Origin: Gammaproteobacteria bacterium
GTDB taxonomy: Bacteria; Pseudomonadota; Gammaproteobacteria; Legionellales; Legionellaceae
DNA length: 34,211 nt
Direction of reading: 5' to 3'
Assembly (NCBI GenBank): GCA_030427555.1
Contig: JAUIBC010000008.1
Location: forward strand, 1-34,211
Position 1 is the first letter of the stretch; each line of letters begins with the position of its first letter. The translations under genes and the position numbers were made by a program. The notes under the pieces were generated by a model. That model was not told the origin of the DNA. It ran no database searches and saw nothing but the letters and a program-made list of their open reading frames with translations. Shown piece by piece: positions 23,637 through 31,636 of this stretch.

Positions 23637-25647
23637 TGCGTTAAATCGCGAGCAGCTTAACGCCGTCAAATATATTGGTGGGCCATTATTAGTACTTGCG
23701 GGTGCTGGTAGTGGTAAAACTAAAGTAATTACACAAAAAATAACTTATTTGCTAAAAGAATGCGAGTATAAACCACAAAATATTTGCGCAGTTACTTTTA
23801 CGAATAAAGCGGCAACAGAAATGCAAGCCCGCATTCAAAAAGAATTACCTGCAAATTTAACTCGTGGCTTAAAAATCTCTACTTTTCATACTTTAGGTTT
23901 AAATATAATTAAACAAAACCTTGATAAACTTGGTCTGCGTTCTGGATTTTCAATTTTTGATAACGAAGATAGCTTGCAAATTATTCGCTCTTTTTTAAAA
24001 CCAGCCATTTCACAAGATAGAGACATTGTTAAACAAATTTTACGTAGTATTTCTCTATGGAAAAACAATTTATTAACCCCAAATGATTTAACAGAAAATA
24101 CGCAAATACATACTATAAGTGGTATTGATGTTAAAACAATTTATGCTAATTACCAAGAAACTTTACAGTCCTATAATGCTGTTGATTTTGATGATTTAAT
24201 TCTGCAACCGGTTAAGATTTTCCAACAAAATAAGGATATTTTAGAGTTATGGCAAAATAAAATTCGACATTTACTTATAGATGAATATCAAGATTCTAAT
24301 AGTTGCCAATATGAGTTAGTAAAATTATTAGTAGGAGTACGCGGTAGATTTACTGCTGTTGGTGACGATGATCAAGCAATATACGCATGGCGTGGAGCTC
24401 GTCCTGAAAACATTATTAATTTACAAAAGAATTTTCCAAATCTAAAACTCATAAAACTAGAGCAGAATTATCGTTCAACTGCAAGGATCCTACATGTCGC
24501 TAATCAACTAATAACAAATAACCAACATTTAGTTGAAAAGAAACTTTGGAGTAATCTTGGTCAAGGAGATGTCATTAGAGTTTTTACATGTGCCGATGAA
24601 CAGGCAGAGGCAGAACAAATAGTATTAGATATAATCAGTCATAAACTTTATAATAAAACTACATATAATCAATACGCCATCCTTTATAGAAGCAATCATC
24701 TCGCTCGAGTATTTGAAAAAGCGCTGCGTAATTATAATATATCTTATCAAATTAGTGGTGGACAATCTTGGTTTGCTAAAACCGAAGTAAAAGATATTTT
24801 AGCTTATTTAAAGTTATTAAGTAATTTTGATGATGATGCTGCTTTTTTACGCGTTATTAATACTCCAAAACGTGGTATTGGCAATAAAACTTTAACAGAA
24901 CTTGCGACTTATGCAAAACAACGTCAGCAAAGTCTATTTGCCTGCTGTAATAATATTGGGATAAGTGAACAAATAAGTGGGAAAAGCAGCCAAGCGCTTA
25001 CAGACTTTAAAATTTGGTTTACCAATATTTCTGATCGCTTAAATAGTAGTGAAAACATTTTGGAAGTACTAAAAGATTTGTTAAATGATATCGAATATGA
25101 AGATTATTTATATACTCAACACTCTACTCCAGAAAAAGCAAGACGTTGTATGGACAACGTCTGGGAATTAATTGAGTGGTTAAATAAAATCGTAGCAGCC
25201 AAACCAGGGTCTAGTATAAGTGATGGTGTGAATAAATTAATTTTGTTCGATATTTTAGATAACTCAGAAAACCAAAATAGTAATGCGATTAACTTGATGA
25301 CATTACATGCAGCCAAAGGCCTAGAATTCCCATTTGTTTATTTAACTGGCATGGAAGAAAACATATTACCCCATCATGTTAGTATTGAAAATGATAGTAT
25401 TGAAGAAGAAAGACGTTTAGCTTACGTTGGAATAACCAGAGCACAAAAAAATTTAACATTAAGCCTTAGCCAGAAGCGGAAACAAGGATCTTCATTACAA
25501 ACTACAACTCCAAGTAGATTTCTCGAAGAATTACCACAAGATAGTCTTGAATGGTATGGACGAAAAAGCTCATCTACTCCTGAAAAGTCAAAGAAAATAG
25601 CAAACTTGCATCTTGCTGGACTTAAAAGTATGCTAGGGCAAAATTAA
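23620..25647 (+). CDS. rep: Rep, superfamily 1 ATP-dependent DNA helicase
   Basis: A 675-residue 3'-5' helicase, close in length to E. coli Rep (673). Motif I is LAGAGSGKT (K33), and FTNKAA, LLIDEYQDSN, VGDDDQAIYAWRGARP, LEQNYRS, TLHAAKGLEFP and AYVGITRAQ follow in order. STFHTLGLNIIK and YELVKLLVG are Rep-like rather than UvrD-like. Rep removes proteins ahead of forks and supports PriC-dependent restart. GTG 23620 is chosen because family members begin just before the LNxxQ block; it overlaps manC by 17 bp. A hairpin (25655-25674) after the stop may end the transcript. Confidence 0.94.
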   Translation: MSHKNNALNREQLNAVKYIGGPLLVLAGAGSGKTKVITQKITYLLKECEYKPQNICAVTFTNKAATEMQARIQKELPANLTRGLKISTFHTLGLNIIKQNLDKLGLRSGFSIFDNEDSLQIIRSFLKPAISQDRDIVKQILRSISLWKNNLLTPNDLTENTQIHTISGIDVKTIYANYQETLQSYNAVDFDDLILQPVKIFQQNKDILELWQNKIRHLLIDEYQDSNSCQYELVKLLVGVRGRFTAVGDDDQAIYAWRGARPENIINLQKNFPNLKLIKLEQNYRSTARILHVANQLITNNQHLVEKKLWSNLGQGDVIRVFTCADEQAEAEQIVLDIISHKLYNKTTYNQYAILYRSNHLARVFEKALRNYNISYQISGGQSWFAKTEVKDILAYLKLLSNFDDDAAFLRVINTPKRGIGNKTLTELATYAKQRQQSLFACCNNIGISEQISGKSSQALTDFKIWFTNISDRLNSSENILEVLKDLLNDIEYEDYLYTQHSTPEKARRCMDNVWELIEWLNKIVAAKPGSSISDGVNKLILFDILDNSENQNSNAINLMTLHAAKGLEFPFVYLTGMEENILPHHVSIENDSIEEERRLAYVGITRAQKNLTLSLSQKRKQGSSLQTTTPSRFLEELPQDSLEWYGRKSSSTPEKSKKIANLHLAGLKSMLGQN

Positions 25648-25698
25648 TATTAAGCTTCTTAACATAATAAGAAGTTACTTAGATGTAAGGGATTTGCC

Positions 25699-27012
25699 AT
25701 GCCATTAGGTATGTATAACAGAGGATTACACACGGGCAATTGGGAAGTAGAGAAAAAAGCGGAAGATTTGGTCACAAAGATGCTAGATAATGATCACAAT
25801 ATTTGGCGAGCATTGCTAAATATTGAAGTGTTTAGCGCTTTATTTTGTAAACGCAATGAAACTTTTCTTGAGGCCATGCGTTGGAGCTTTCGGTCTAGAT
25901 TAGTTAAGCTTTGCGAAGAACTAAATAACAACAATTATACAGACATTGAAAAAAATGCCCAATTAAATAGGCACATTTGCAATTTGCCTTTAGCAAGTAT
26001 TAAAACAGGACAAAAATATTTAATTCCAACATACAATCAACAGAAACAGAAGTGGCAATTAGTTACTTACAAAGTAGCGCCAATAGAACTAACTCCTACT
26101 TATGGTTTAGGTAGACTAGTGCTCGCGGATAATAATAGACTTTTCGCTTATGGTTTTACTCCTGAATTACTACAAAAAGATCTGGAGAATAACAATGATA
26201 ATTTTAAACCACCACCACGCTTGGTTTTTGTAAGTCCATGGTATCCAGCACAGCAAGGGTTTTTAGCTAACGTATATTTAAGATTTCAAAATATTGCTGG
26301 GTTTTATAAAGCATGCCAAATGCAAATCGATCATTGGTTACAAATTAGCACAGAATATGCTGGAACAAAGGCAACAGTTCATGCCATAGGCCAGGCTTCG
26401 CATTTAGCCCTTGAAACAGCTTTTGCTGATAGCGCTAAATATATTGCACACAGATCAATTACTGATGCATATAGTTTGCCATATTTTGGGGATGCAGATG
26501 AGCATGTTATATGCGGAAATCAAAAACCTAAGCATCAAACAACTGTACAAATGTATAAAAATCATTATAATATTGGACAAATTCTACCTAATTGGGTGGT
26601 ATATAACGCTAAAAAGCAACGACCACACAACGATTTTTGCAACGCTTATTTTGCGGCTCTGGTAGTAAATGGTATTTTAGACGGCATTATAAATACTTTA
26701 CTTATAATGCCTTGCCAATATTTACTTATACCAGTTGTTAGAGCAATTTTAAATCATAAAATAGAGGTAGCATTACTTAGTATTTTAATCATGGTATATT
26801 TTATGTTACCAGGTTTAATTATGACACCAATTGGCACAGCTTTGGGTGTCTTTACTGCTGTGTATTTTGGATGTAAATTAATCGAACCAATTAAAGTACT
26901 TTGTAATGTTCATGAAAAGGCTGAAGCTCTTTGCCATATTACCCATCATAAAGAAGAACAAGAAGATGAGGAATATAGAAACGTAGTTTCAATGAACCAA
27001 AGCGGTTTTTAA
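25699..27012 (+). CDS. Membrane-hairpin protein with degenerate hydrolase-like core; candidate secreted effector
   Basis: A 437-residue protein of unrecognised family. The middle (RLVFVSPWYPAQQGFLANVY, then ATVHAIGQASHLALETAF) recalls the strand and nucleophile elbow of alpha/beta-hydrolases such as GQSLGGALAL, but the G-x-S-x-G spacing is lost, so catalysis is doubtful. Near the C-terminus are two to three hydrophobic stretches (LLIMPCQYLLIPVVRAIL; ALLSILIMVYFMLPGLIM; GVFTAVYFGCKLI). The tail HHKEEQEDEEYRNVVSMNQ has an acidic block roughly 13-20 residues from the end, like the E-block of Dot/Icm substrates. There is no signal peptide. The small gene at 27028 follows by 15 bp. Translocation is inference; an inner-membrane protein is the alternative. 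Confidence 0.6.
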   Translation: MPLGMYNRGLHTGNWEVEKKAEDLVTKMLDNDHNIWRALLNIEVFSALFCKRNETFLEAMRWSFRSRLVKLCEELNNNNYTDIEKNAQLNRHICNLPLASIKTGQKYLIPTYNQQKQKWQLVTYKVAPIELTPTYGLGRLVLADNNRLFAYGFTPELLQKDLENNNDNFKPPPRLVFVSPWYPAQQGFLANVYLRFQNIAGFYKACQMQIDHWLQISTEYAGTKATVHAIGQASHLALETAFADSAKYIAHRSITDAYSLPYFGDADEHVICGNQKPKHQTTVQMYKNHYNIGQILPNWVVYNAKKQRPHNDFCNAYFAALVVNGILDGIINTLLIMPCQYLLIPVVRAILNHKIEVALLSILIMVYFMLPGLIMTPIGTALGVFTAVYFGCKLIEPIKVLCNVHEKAEALCHITHHKEEQEDEEYRNVVSMNQSGF

Positions 27013-27027
27013 TAGGTGTAAGTAGAT

Positions 27028-27519
27028 ATGAGAAATACTAATGATGAACGAAAGAGGCTTGAAGATGCTTTTGATGCTTGTTCAAGAGACACCATGGATT
27101 ACACTATTAGTAATATATATTCTGAAAAAGGAGGAGAAGCTTTCTATCGTAGAGCTTTAATATGTGCAGAACTAGCAAATATTTACTTGCAAGATGACTC
27201 TGTAGAGGATGCTGTAACTTATTTAGAAAGAGCAGTAGCTGATATAAGAAATTCTGAAACAATCTGTAATAAAATATCAAAACATCCTGTTTTTATTAAA
27301 AAATGTAAATCCCTTAAGTCAGAGCTTTATGCGCGTATAGATAACGTTAGATCATCCAATCATGATTACAATAATCAAAATGCAGCGCAAAATATTTGCC
27401 CTGTAAATAAAGTAAAACGTAATTCTTTATTTGCATCCATATTACCTGAAAAAGATGATAATCAGCCTAATCAAAATCTAGATGGAACAAATATATTTAG
27501 CAATTCTAAAGCAAAGTAA
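27028..27519 (+). CDS. Small helical (possibly TPR-like) protein, unknown
   Basis: A 163-residue soluble protein. Residues about 30-75 (FYRRALICAELANIYLQDDS, then VEDAVTYLERAVADI) resemble one TPR helix pair; the C-terminal third is disordered, asparagine-rich and basic (NKVKRNSLF). No signal peptide is seen. It follows the membrane-hairpin gene by 15 bp on the same strand, so the two are likely co-expressed, and it could be a partner or chaperone. Convergent with the HTH gene at 27529. Confidence 0.55.
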   Translation: MRNTNDERKRLEDAFDACSRDTMDYTISNIYSEKGGEAFYRRALICAELANIYLQDDSVEDAVTYLERAVADIRNSETICNKISKHPVFIKKCKSLKSELYARIDNVRSSNHDYNNQNAAQNICPVNKVKRNSLFASILPEKDDNQPNQNLDGTNIFSNSKAK

Positions 27520-27528
27520 AGTTTAGCT

Positions 27529-27792
27529 TTATTCTACTAGTTCACGTTCTGTAAAAGGCTTACGTTTATCTGATTCACCACTTAACCATTTAGGGCAAAC
27601 ATCAAGAATTTCTGCGATTCGTTCTAGCTGATCTGGTGGAGGAACAATATTGCCAAAAATCATAGCATTTGCCATGTGCCTTGTTACGAGAAAAACCTTG
27701 GAAATAGCTTTAGTCTTTTCAGCTAAATCATCTGGCAGATCCATTGCATATAACTCGCGATTAAATCTTTGCGAAAAAGTTTTTACATTCAT
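27529..27792 (-). CDS. Small helix-turn-helix (XRE-like) protein
   Basis: An 87-residue protein from ATG 27792, chosen over an upstream ATG at 27849 because AGGAG lies six bases before it. The HTH-like part is TKAISKVFLVTRHMANAMIF followed by VPPPDQLERIAEILDVCPKWL, the XRE-type tail also present in the 11350 protein. There is no further domain. The target is unknown; TTGCAA motifs upstream (27926-27942) could be autoregulatory sites. Confidence 0.6.
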   Translation of the reverse strand: MNVKTFSQRFNRELYAMDLPDDLAEKTKAISKVFLVTRHMANAMIFGNIVPPPDQLERIAEILDVCPKWLSGESDKRKPFTERELVE

Positions 27793-27912
27793 TTTTCTCT
27801 CCTTGAATAAAGAACGCATAAAAATAAATATTGTAGCGATAACAAACACCTAATAGGCAAGATCTATCACTAACATACATAGCCATTTAATTTATAACTC
27901 ATTTTTAAATTT

Positions 27913-27942
27913 TCGCAAAGATATTTTGCAAGAAAGTTGCAA
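27913..27942. promoter_or_regulatory. TTGCAA repeats upstream of the small HTH gene, possible operator
   Basis: Two TTGCAA palindromes (27926-27931 and 27937-27942) are spaced 11 bp start to start, about one helical turn, with a near-copy TCGCAA at 27913-27918. The region is 120-150 bp upstream of the HTH gene. An operator role is suggested only by spacing. Confidence 0.25.
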
Positions 27943-27967
27943 TAAATTCACATCAAAGTCTAATTAG

Positions 27968-28225
27968 ATTGAAATATATACAAATAGTGTCTATTATATA
28001 AAGCAATCAGAAGAACTAGAAAATAAAGATATCCCACAAACTAGTCGTGACTGGTATTTAGAAAATGCTGAGTATTTAGCTGAATATTTAAGTGATGAAG
28101 AGAAAATTATATTAAGGCAATTGTTAGAAGATTCTAGTGTAGGTGAAGCAGAAAGGTCTTTTATTAAGGACTTTTCCCTAATGCGCACGCTCCTCAGGGC
28201 GAACGGATTAGGGAAAAATGGCTAA
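27968..28225 (+). pseudogene. Remnant of an unidentified gene (3' part, no start codon)
   Basis: A reading frame of 85 codons opens after TAG 27965-27967 and ends at TAA 28223-28225. It has no usable start; the only ATG, at 28181, is nearly at the end. The peptide looks genuinely coding and helical (TSRDWYLENAEYLAEYLSDE, EKIILRQLLEDSSVGEAERS), so it is probably the tail of a lost gene. The last 15 codons run through a palindromic element (28172-28217), so even this tail may be altered. I do not recognise the family. Chance coding of structured DNA remains possible. Confidence 0.4.
28172..28217. repeat. Palindromic element with perfect 11-bp inverted ends and GC-rich core
   Basis: TTTTCCCTAAT (28172-28182) and ATTAGGGAAAA (28207-28217) are perfect inverted repeats around a 24-bp GC-rich centre (TGCGCA at one edge, CTCAGGGCGAACGG toward the other). 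The centre stands out against the AT-rich surroundings and resembles the dispersed palindromic repeats with a CCGTTCGCCCTGAG core known in many proteobacteria. On the minus strand it lies 16 bp after the end of the Mla-type operon and may serve as its terminator. Confidence 0.6.
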
Positions 28226-28232
28226 ACTCGAG

Positions 28233-28829
28233 TTATTTATTATCTTGGCTTATTTGATAAATAACATATTTAGTTAACTCTTTTGTAAGAGTTAAGACGG
28301 TATTATTTGCTGCGATTACTCCACCATATGGGTTATTACTTGGGCATGGTGTGTGGATTGAAAATATTCTGGAAGATACCAAGCGATTATCGTCTACATG
28401 TGTTATGGACGCTTGTATGGCAAGTTCTATTTTGCTCGGCTTGGTTAAGAAGTTTTGTTGTAATTCTATTATTTGTGTGTCTAACCTATAGTCTGTTTTA
28501 TCTGCATCTGGGCCTGATGCGACAGCAAAAAAATAGTTGCTATATTGTAAACTTTGAACGATTAGAGGAGTTAACATACCAGAAGGCGGGCTTATCCAGC
28601 TATTTTTAACGAAAGAATTAATTTGATATGGTTTGTCACTATATAGCATTTGCTCAGTTTGGTATCCTGACATCGCTTGGGATTGTGACACAAGAATAGT
28701 AATATCAGTTTTTTTGGTTGTTACTTGTTCTTGGCTAAACGCTGTTAATTTATATTTGTTAGTAATATCCGGCACAATTGGTGAGCAAGCCGTTAACAAA
28801 ATTACAATTAAAACTGACAAATATCGCAT
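28233..28829 (-). CDS. ABC-type transport auxiliary lipoprotein (PqiC/DUF330-like)
   Basis: A 198-residue lipoprotein with lipobox LLTA-C (Cys15) followed by serine, so outer-membrane sorting is expected. The body fits the ABC_trans_aux family: KTDITILVSQSQAMSGYQTEQMLY, then a central PLIVQSLQYSNYFFAV and the C-terminal VLTLTKELTKYVIYQI. It starts two bases after the MCE gene ends, the fourth gene of the operon. By analogy with PqiC it should form the outer-membrane end of a lipid path whose periplasmic part is the MCE protein. Confidence 0.8.
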   Translation of the reverse strand: MRYLSVLIVILLTACSPIVPDITNKYKLTAFSQEQVTTKKTDITILVSQSQAMSGYQTEQMLYSDKPYQINSFVKNSWISPPSGMLTPLIVQSLQYSNYFFAVASGPDADKTDYRLDTQIIELQQNFLTKPSKIELAIQASITHVDDNRLVSSRIFSIHTPCPSNNPYGGVIAANNTVLTLTKELTKYVIYQISQDNK

Positions 28830-28831
28830 AT

Positions 28832-29692
28832 TTATTCCCCAGGACCTGGTTTGCGTGGCGCTGTTCCGCGGACAATCACAGATGGATTTTTACGTAGCTC
28901 TATACTTAGATCTTCTAGATTGGCGGCTATAGTCTCTAATCTTCTTATTAATATTACCGCTGGTGGTATGGCTTGCTGGTTAATTTTATCAATGGTATTA
29001 CGACCAGCTAACATAGTTGCACTAAAGCTATCACTAGCATTAGAGACATCTTCAGACATATCTGTAAATTTAGCAACACCCTCACGTATTTCTTTCATTA
29101 GCAATGGAAAATCATGTAAAACTTTTTCGATATCTTTGCTATTTTTAGCAAATACATTACTAACTTCAGTTAAATTATTGATGGCAATGGATAAATTTTT
29201 AGTGTTTTTTTCATTAATTAACTCTTTCATGCCTTGACTGACATCTTCAATAGTATTTTCTAGTTGTTTTAAAAAAGAAGATTTGTAAATAATTATTGGA
29301 TACTTTTCACCTGGCAATGCTTTTAAGGGTTGGGTTGTTGGAGTAGACGCGGATAGGCCAAGAAAATTATTGCCGGTAATTCCTTGTGAGATTAATGATG
29401 CTTGGGTACTTATGGTAATTGGTGTTCCCTCTTCTATTTTTAAATATAATTTAACTTGTTGAGGATCTTTTTTATCGATTTCAATACCACCAATATACCC
29501 TACTTTAACGCCATTAAATTTTACTTGTGATTCTTCATTTAAACCGGAAACGGCCTCGCCCATGTAAACTACATAGGTATTATAACGTTTTTTATCAAAG
29601 CCAAAAGATAGCCAAAGGCTAGTAGTTAGCAATCCTACTAATAAAATTATGGTTATAAGGCCTACAAATTTATAATTTGCTTTTGCTTCCAA
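28832..29692 (-). CDS. mlaD: MCE-domain lipid transport protein (MlaD/PqiB family)
   Basis: A 286-residue periplasmic protein anchored by one N-terminal membrane segment (FVGLITIILLVGLLTTSLWL). The MCE domain follows (GEAVSGLNEESQVKFNGVKV, then TQASLISQGITGNNFLGLS), and a long helical part with amphipathic repeats ends in a proline-rich tail. It is longer than E. coli MlaD (183 residues), which suggests a needle-like extension. The start is TTG 29692 with GGAG seven bases upstream. MCE rings bind phospholipid between the ABC transporter and the outer membrane. Confidence 0.85.
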   Translation of the reverse strand: MEAKANYKFVGLITIILLVGLLTTSLWLSFGFDKKRYNTYVVYMGEAVSGLNEESQVKFNGVKVGYIGGIEIDKKDPQQVKLYLKIEEGTPITISTQASLISQGITGNNFLGLSASTPTTQPLKALPGEKYPIIIYKSSFLKQLENTIEDVSQGMKELINEKNTKNLSIAINNLTEVSNVFAKNSKDIEKVLHDFPLLMKEIREGVAKFTDMSEDVSNASDSFSATMLAGRNTIDKINQQAIPPAVILIRRLETIAANLEDLSIELRKNPSVIVRGTAPRKPGPGE

Positions 29693-29706
29693 GCTTTAGC
29701 TCCATT

Positions 29707-30444
29707 TTATCTATCACTGAAGTACTCAGCAATTAAAGGATCTTTATTTTTCATTAAAGACTCAATTGGCTCAATACTTCTAACGATACCCTCACCAATA
29801 AAAGCAACTCTATCTGTGGTCCTGCGCATAGAGTCTACATCATGACTTACAATTACAATAGTTAAATTCAATGCTTCACGTAAGAACAAAATTAGTTCGT
29901 CAAACTTTTTAGCACTTAATGGATCCAAGCCTGAAGTAGGCTCATCTAAAAATAATAACTCTGGATCCATCGCAATGGCGCGCGCCGCTGCAGCTCGCCT
30001 TTGCATCCCTCCGCTTAGCTCGGAAGGATATTTTTCTGAAGCCTCCATTGGTAGGCCGATTAATGCTATTTTCAACAAAGCTAATTCTCGCATGAAATTT
30101 TCATTTAAATTTGCTAGTTCATGCATTGGAAACATTACGTTTTCCAAGACAGTCATTGCTGAGAATAAGGCACTATGTTGAAACATTACTCCCCAACGTC
30201 TGCGGATATTATTTGCATCACGTTCGGTAATACGTGTTATTTCCTGTCCAAAAACTCGTATCGAGCCAGAAGTAGGCTTTAATAACATTAATATACTACG
30301 TAATATAGTAGTTTTACCACTACCACTACCACCAATAATCGCAAAAATCTCACCTTTTTTTACAGAAAAATTAACGTCTGTATGTACCCAGGATGTTCCT
30401 AAATAATTTTTAAGGCCTGTGACTTCAATAATATTGTCACTCAT
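29707..30444 (-). CDS. mlaF: MlaF-type ABC transporter ATPase
   Basis: A 245-residue ABC ATPase: Walker A GGSGSGKTT, Q-loop MFQHSALF, signature LSGGMQRRAAAARA, Walker B LLFLDEPTSGLDP and H-loop VSHDVD. The LSGGM with RRAAAARAI form is typical of MlaF/MCE-associated ATPases. The start is ATG 30444, overlapping the permease TGA as ATGA; the upstream TTG 30456 is less likely. It powers phospholipid transfer by the MlaE-type permease. Confidence 0.93.
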   Translation of the reverse strand: MSDNIIEVTGLKNYLGTSWVHTDVNFSVKKGEIFAIIGGSGSGKTTILRSILMLLKPTSGSIRVFGQEITRITERDANNIRRRWGVMFQHSALFSAMTVLENVMFPMHELANLNENFMRELALLKIALIGLPMEASEKYPSELSGGMQRRAAAARAIAMDPELLFLDEPTSGLDPLSAKKFDELILFLREALNLTIVIVSHDVDSMRRTTDRVAFIGEGIVRSIEPIESLMKNKDPLIAEYFSDR

Positions 30445-31559
30445 AATCTTAGCCAACTATAAATAACCGAGTAGGTAGCATCAGTTATAATTATGAGAAA
30501 TAATGCTTGTACGACACTTCTTGTAGTTTGCGAGCCTACGCTATCTGCGTTTGGTTGTACTTGAAATCCTTGAAAACAACCAACTAATGAAATTAATACC
30601 GCAAAAGTAGGAGCTTTATACATGCCAAGCATTAATTGTTTAAATCCTACTTCATTTTGCAAACGTATTAAATAATCATAATACCCAACGTTTAGTTTAT
30701 ATTTAGACATTATCATAGCGCCTAAAACACTAAAAACATCTGCCCAAAAAATTAACAAAGGTAACATTAGCATAAGCCCAAGCACTTTAGGAACTACTAG
30801 TAATTCGGTTGGTGAGAGCCCCATGGTATAAAGTGCGTCTATTTCTTCATTAATTTTCATACTACCAATCTGTGCGGTAAAAGCAGAGCTTGTGCGCCCA
30901 GCAACAATAATTGCGGTAATTAGTGGCGCAAATTCACGGAATATGGCCATTCCAGATAAATAAGCAATAAAACTAGTTGCTCCGTAATTTTCAAGTTGTA
31001 ACCCCATTTGATAAGCTAATACAATACCAATTAAAAATGATAATAAACCTATAATGGGTAACGCATATAAACCTGTCGATGCCATATTAGAAATAATGCT
31101 CGGGATTTGAAATCGATTCCAATTTACACATGCCGCAAATAATTTATCAACCAAATCACCGATTAAAGTTAAGAAACCATTAGCTTGTGATAATTTATAA
31201 GAAGCTTCTTCACCAATTTTGTATAAAAGTTCGCGTTTTTTATCTTCTTCGGGTTTAAAATGTACATTTTTATCTTTTGTGGTTATCAAATGCAAAAGAT
31301 TTGATTGACGCTTACTAAAACCAACCATATTTACACGGTTTCCAGCATTTATTAACTCTTGTTGACAATCAAGCAAAGTTAACGCTCCAGCACTATCAAA
31401 GTTTGAAATTTTACTTCCGTCAATAATTAATTCTTCTGATTTGGGGATAGAGTATGATTTTAAGCTCGCAAGCACTTCCTGGAGATGCAAGATAGTCCAA
31501 CTACCAAGACACCAGTACGTATTTGCCTCTTTATCAAATCTAATAGTTGCATTGTCCAT
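30441..31559 (-). CDS. mlaE: MlaE-type permease fused to an N-terminal STAS domain
   Basis: A 372-residue inner-membrane protein. Residues 1 to about 100 form a STAS domain (LIIDGSKISNFDSAGALTLL), the equivalent of the separate MlaB in E. coli. The rest is a permease with five or six membrane segments, including LYALPIIGLLSFLIGIVLAY, the coupling region GRTSSAFTAQIGSMKINEEI and PLLIFWADVFSVLGAMIM. The fusion explains why no mlaB is present; no mlaC is present either. It is first of the four-gene lipid transport operon. Confidence 0.92.
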   Translation of the reverse strand: MDNATIRFDKEANTYWCLGSWTILHLQEVLASLKSYSIPKSEELIIDGSKISNFDSAGALTLLDCQQELINAGNRVNMVGFSKRQSNLLHLITTKDKNVHFKPEEDKKRELLYKIGEEASYKLSQANGFLTLIGDLVDKLFAACVNWNRFQIPSIISNMASTGLYALPIIGLLSFLIGIVLAYQMGLQLENYGATSFIAYLSGMAIFREFAPLITAIIVAGRTSSAFTAQIGSMKINEEIDALYTMGLSPTELLVVPKVLGLMLMLPLLIFWADVFSVLGAMIMSKYKLNVGYYDYLIRLQNEVGFKQLMLGMYKAPTFAVLISLVGCFQGFQVQPNADSVGSQTTRSVVQALFLIIITDATYSVIYSWLRL

Positions 31560-31636
31560 AATATTTCTTATATTACACGATATAGAATAAAAGTCACGTG
31601 CGGCCTGTTTGTGTCCAGAATTAAGGCTGCAGTAGG

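Noticed and set aside
28307-28932. Plus-strand reading frames of about 100 codons opposite the PqiC-like lipoprotein
   Set aside because: They show no ribosome sites or motifs; the minus-strand lipoprotein explains the region.
28851-29237. 128-residue plus-strand reading frame opposite the MCE gene
   Set aside because: It is a shadow of the minus-strand MCE gene, which has domain support, a ribosome site and operon context.
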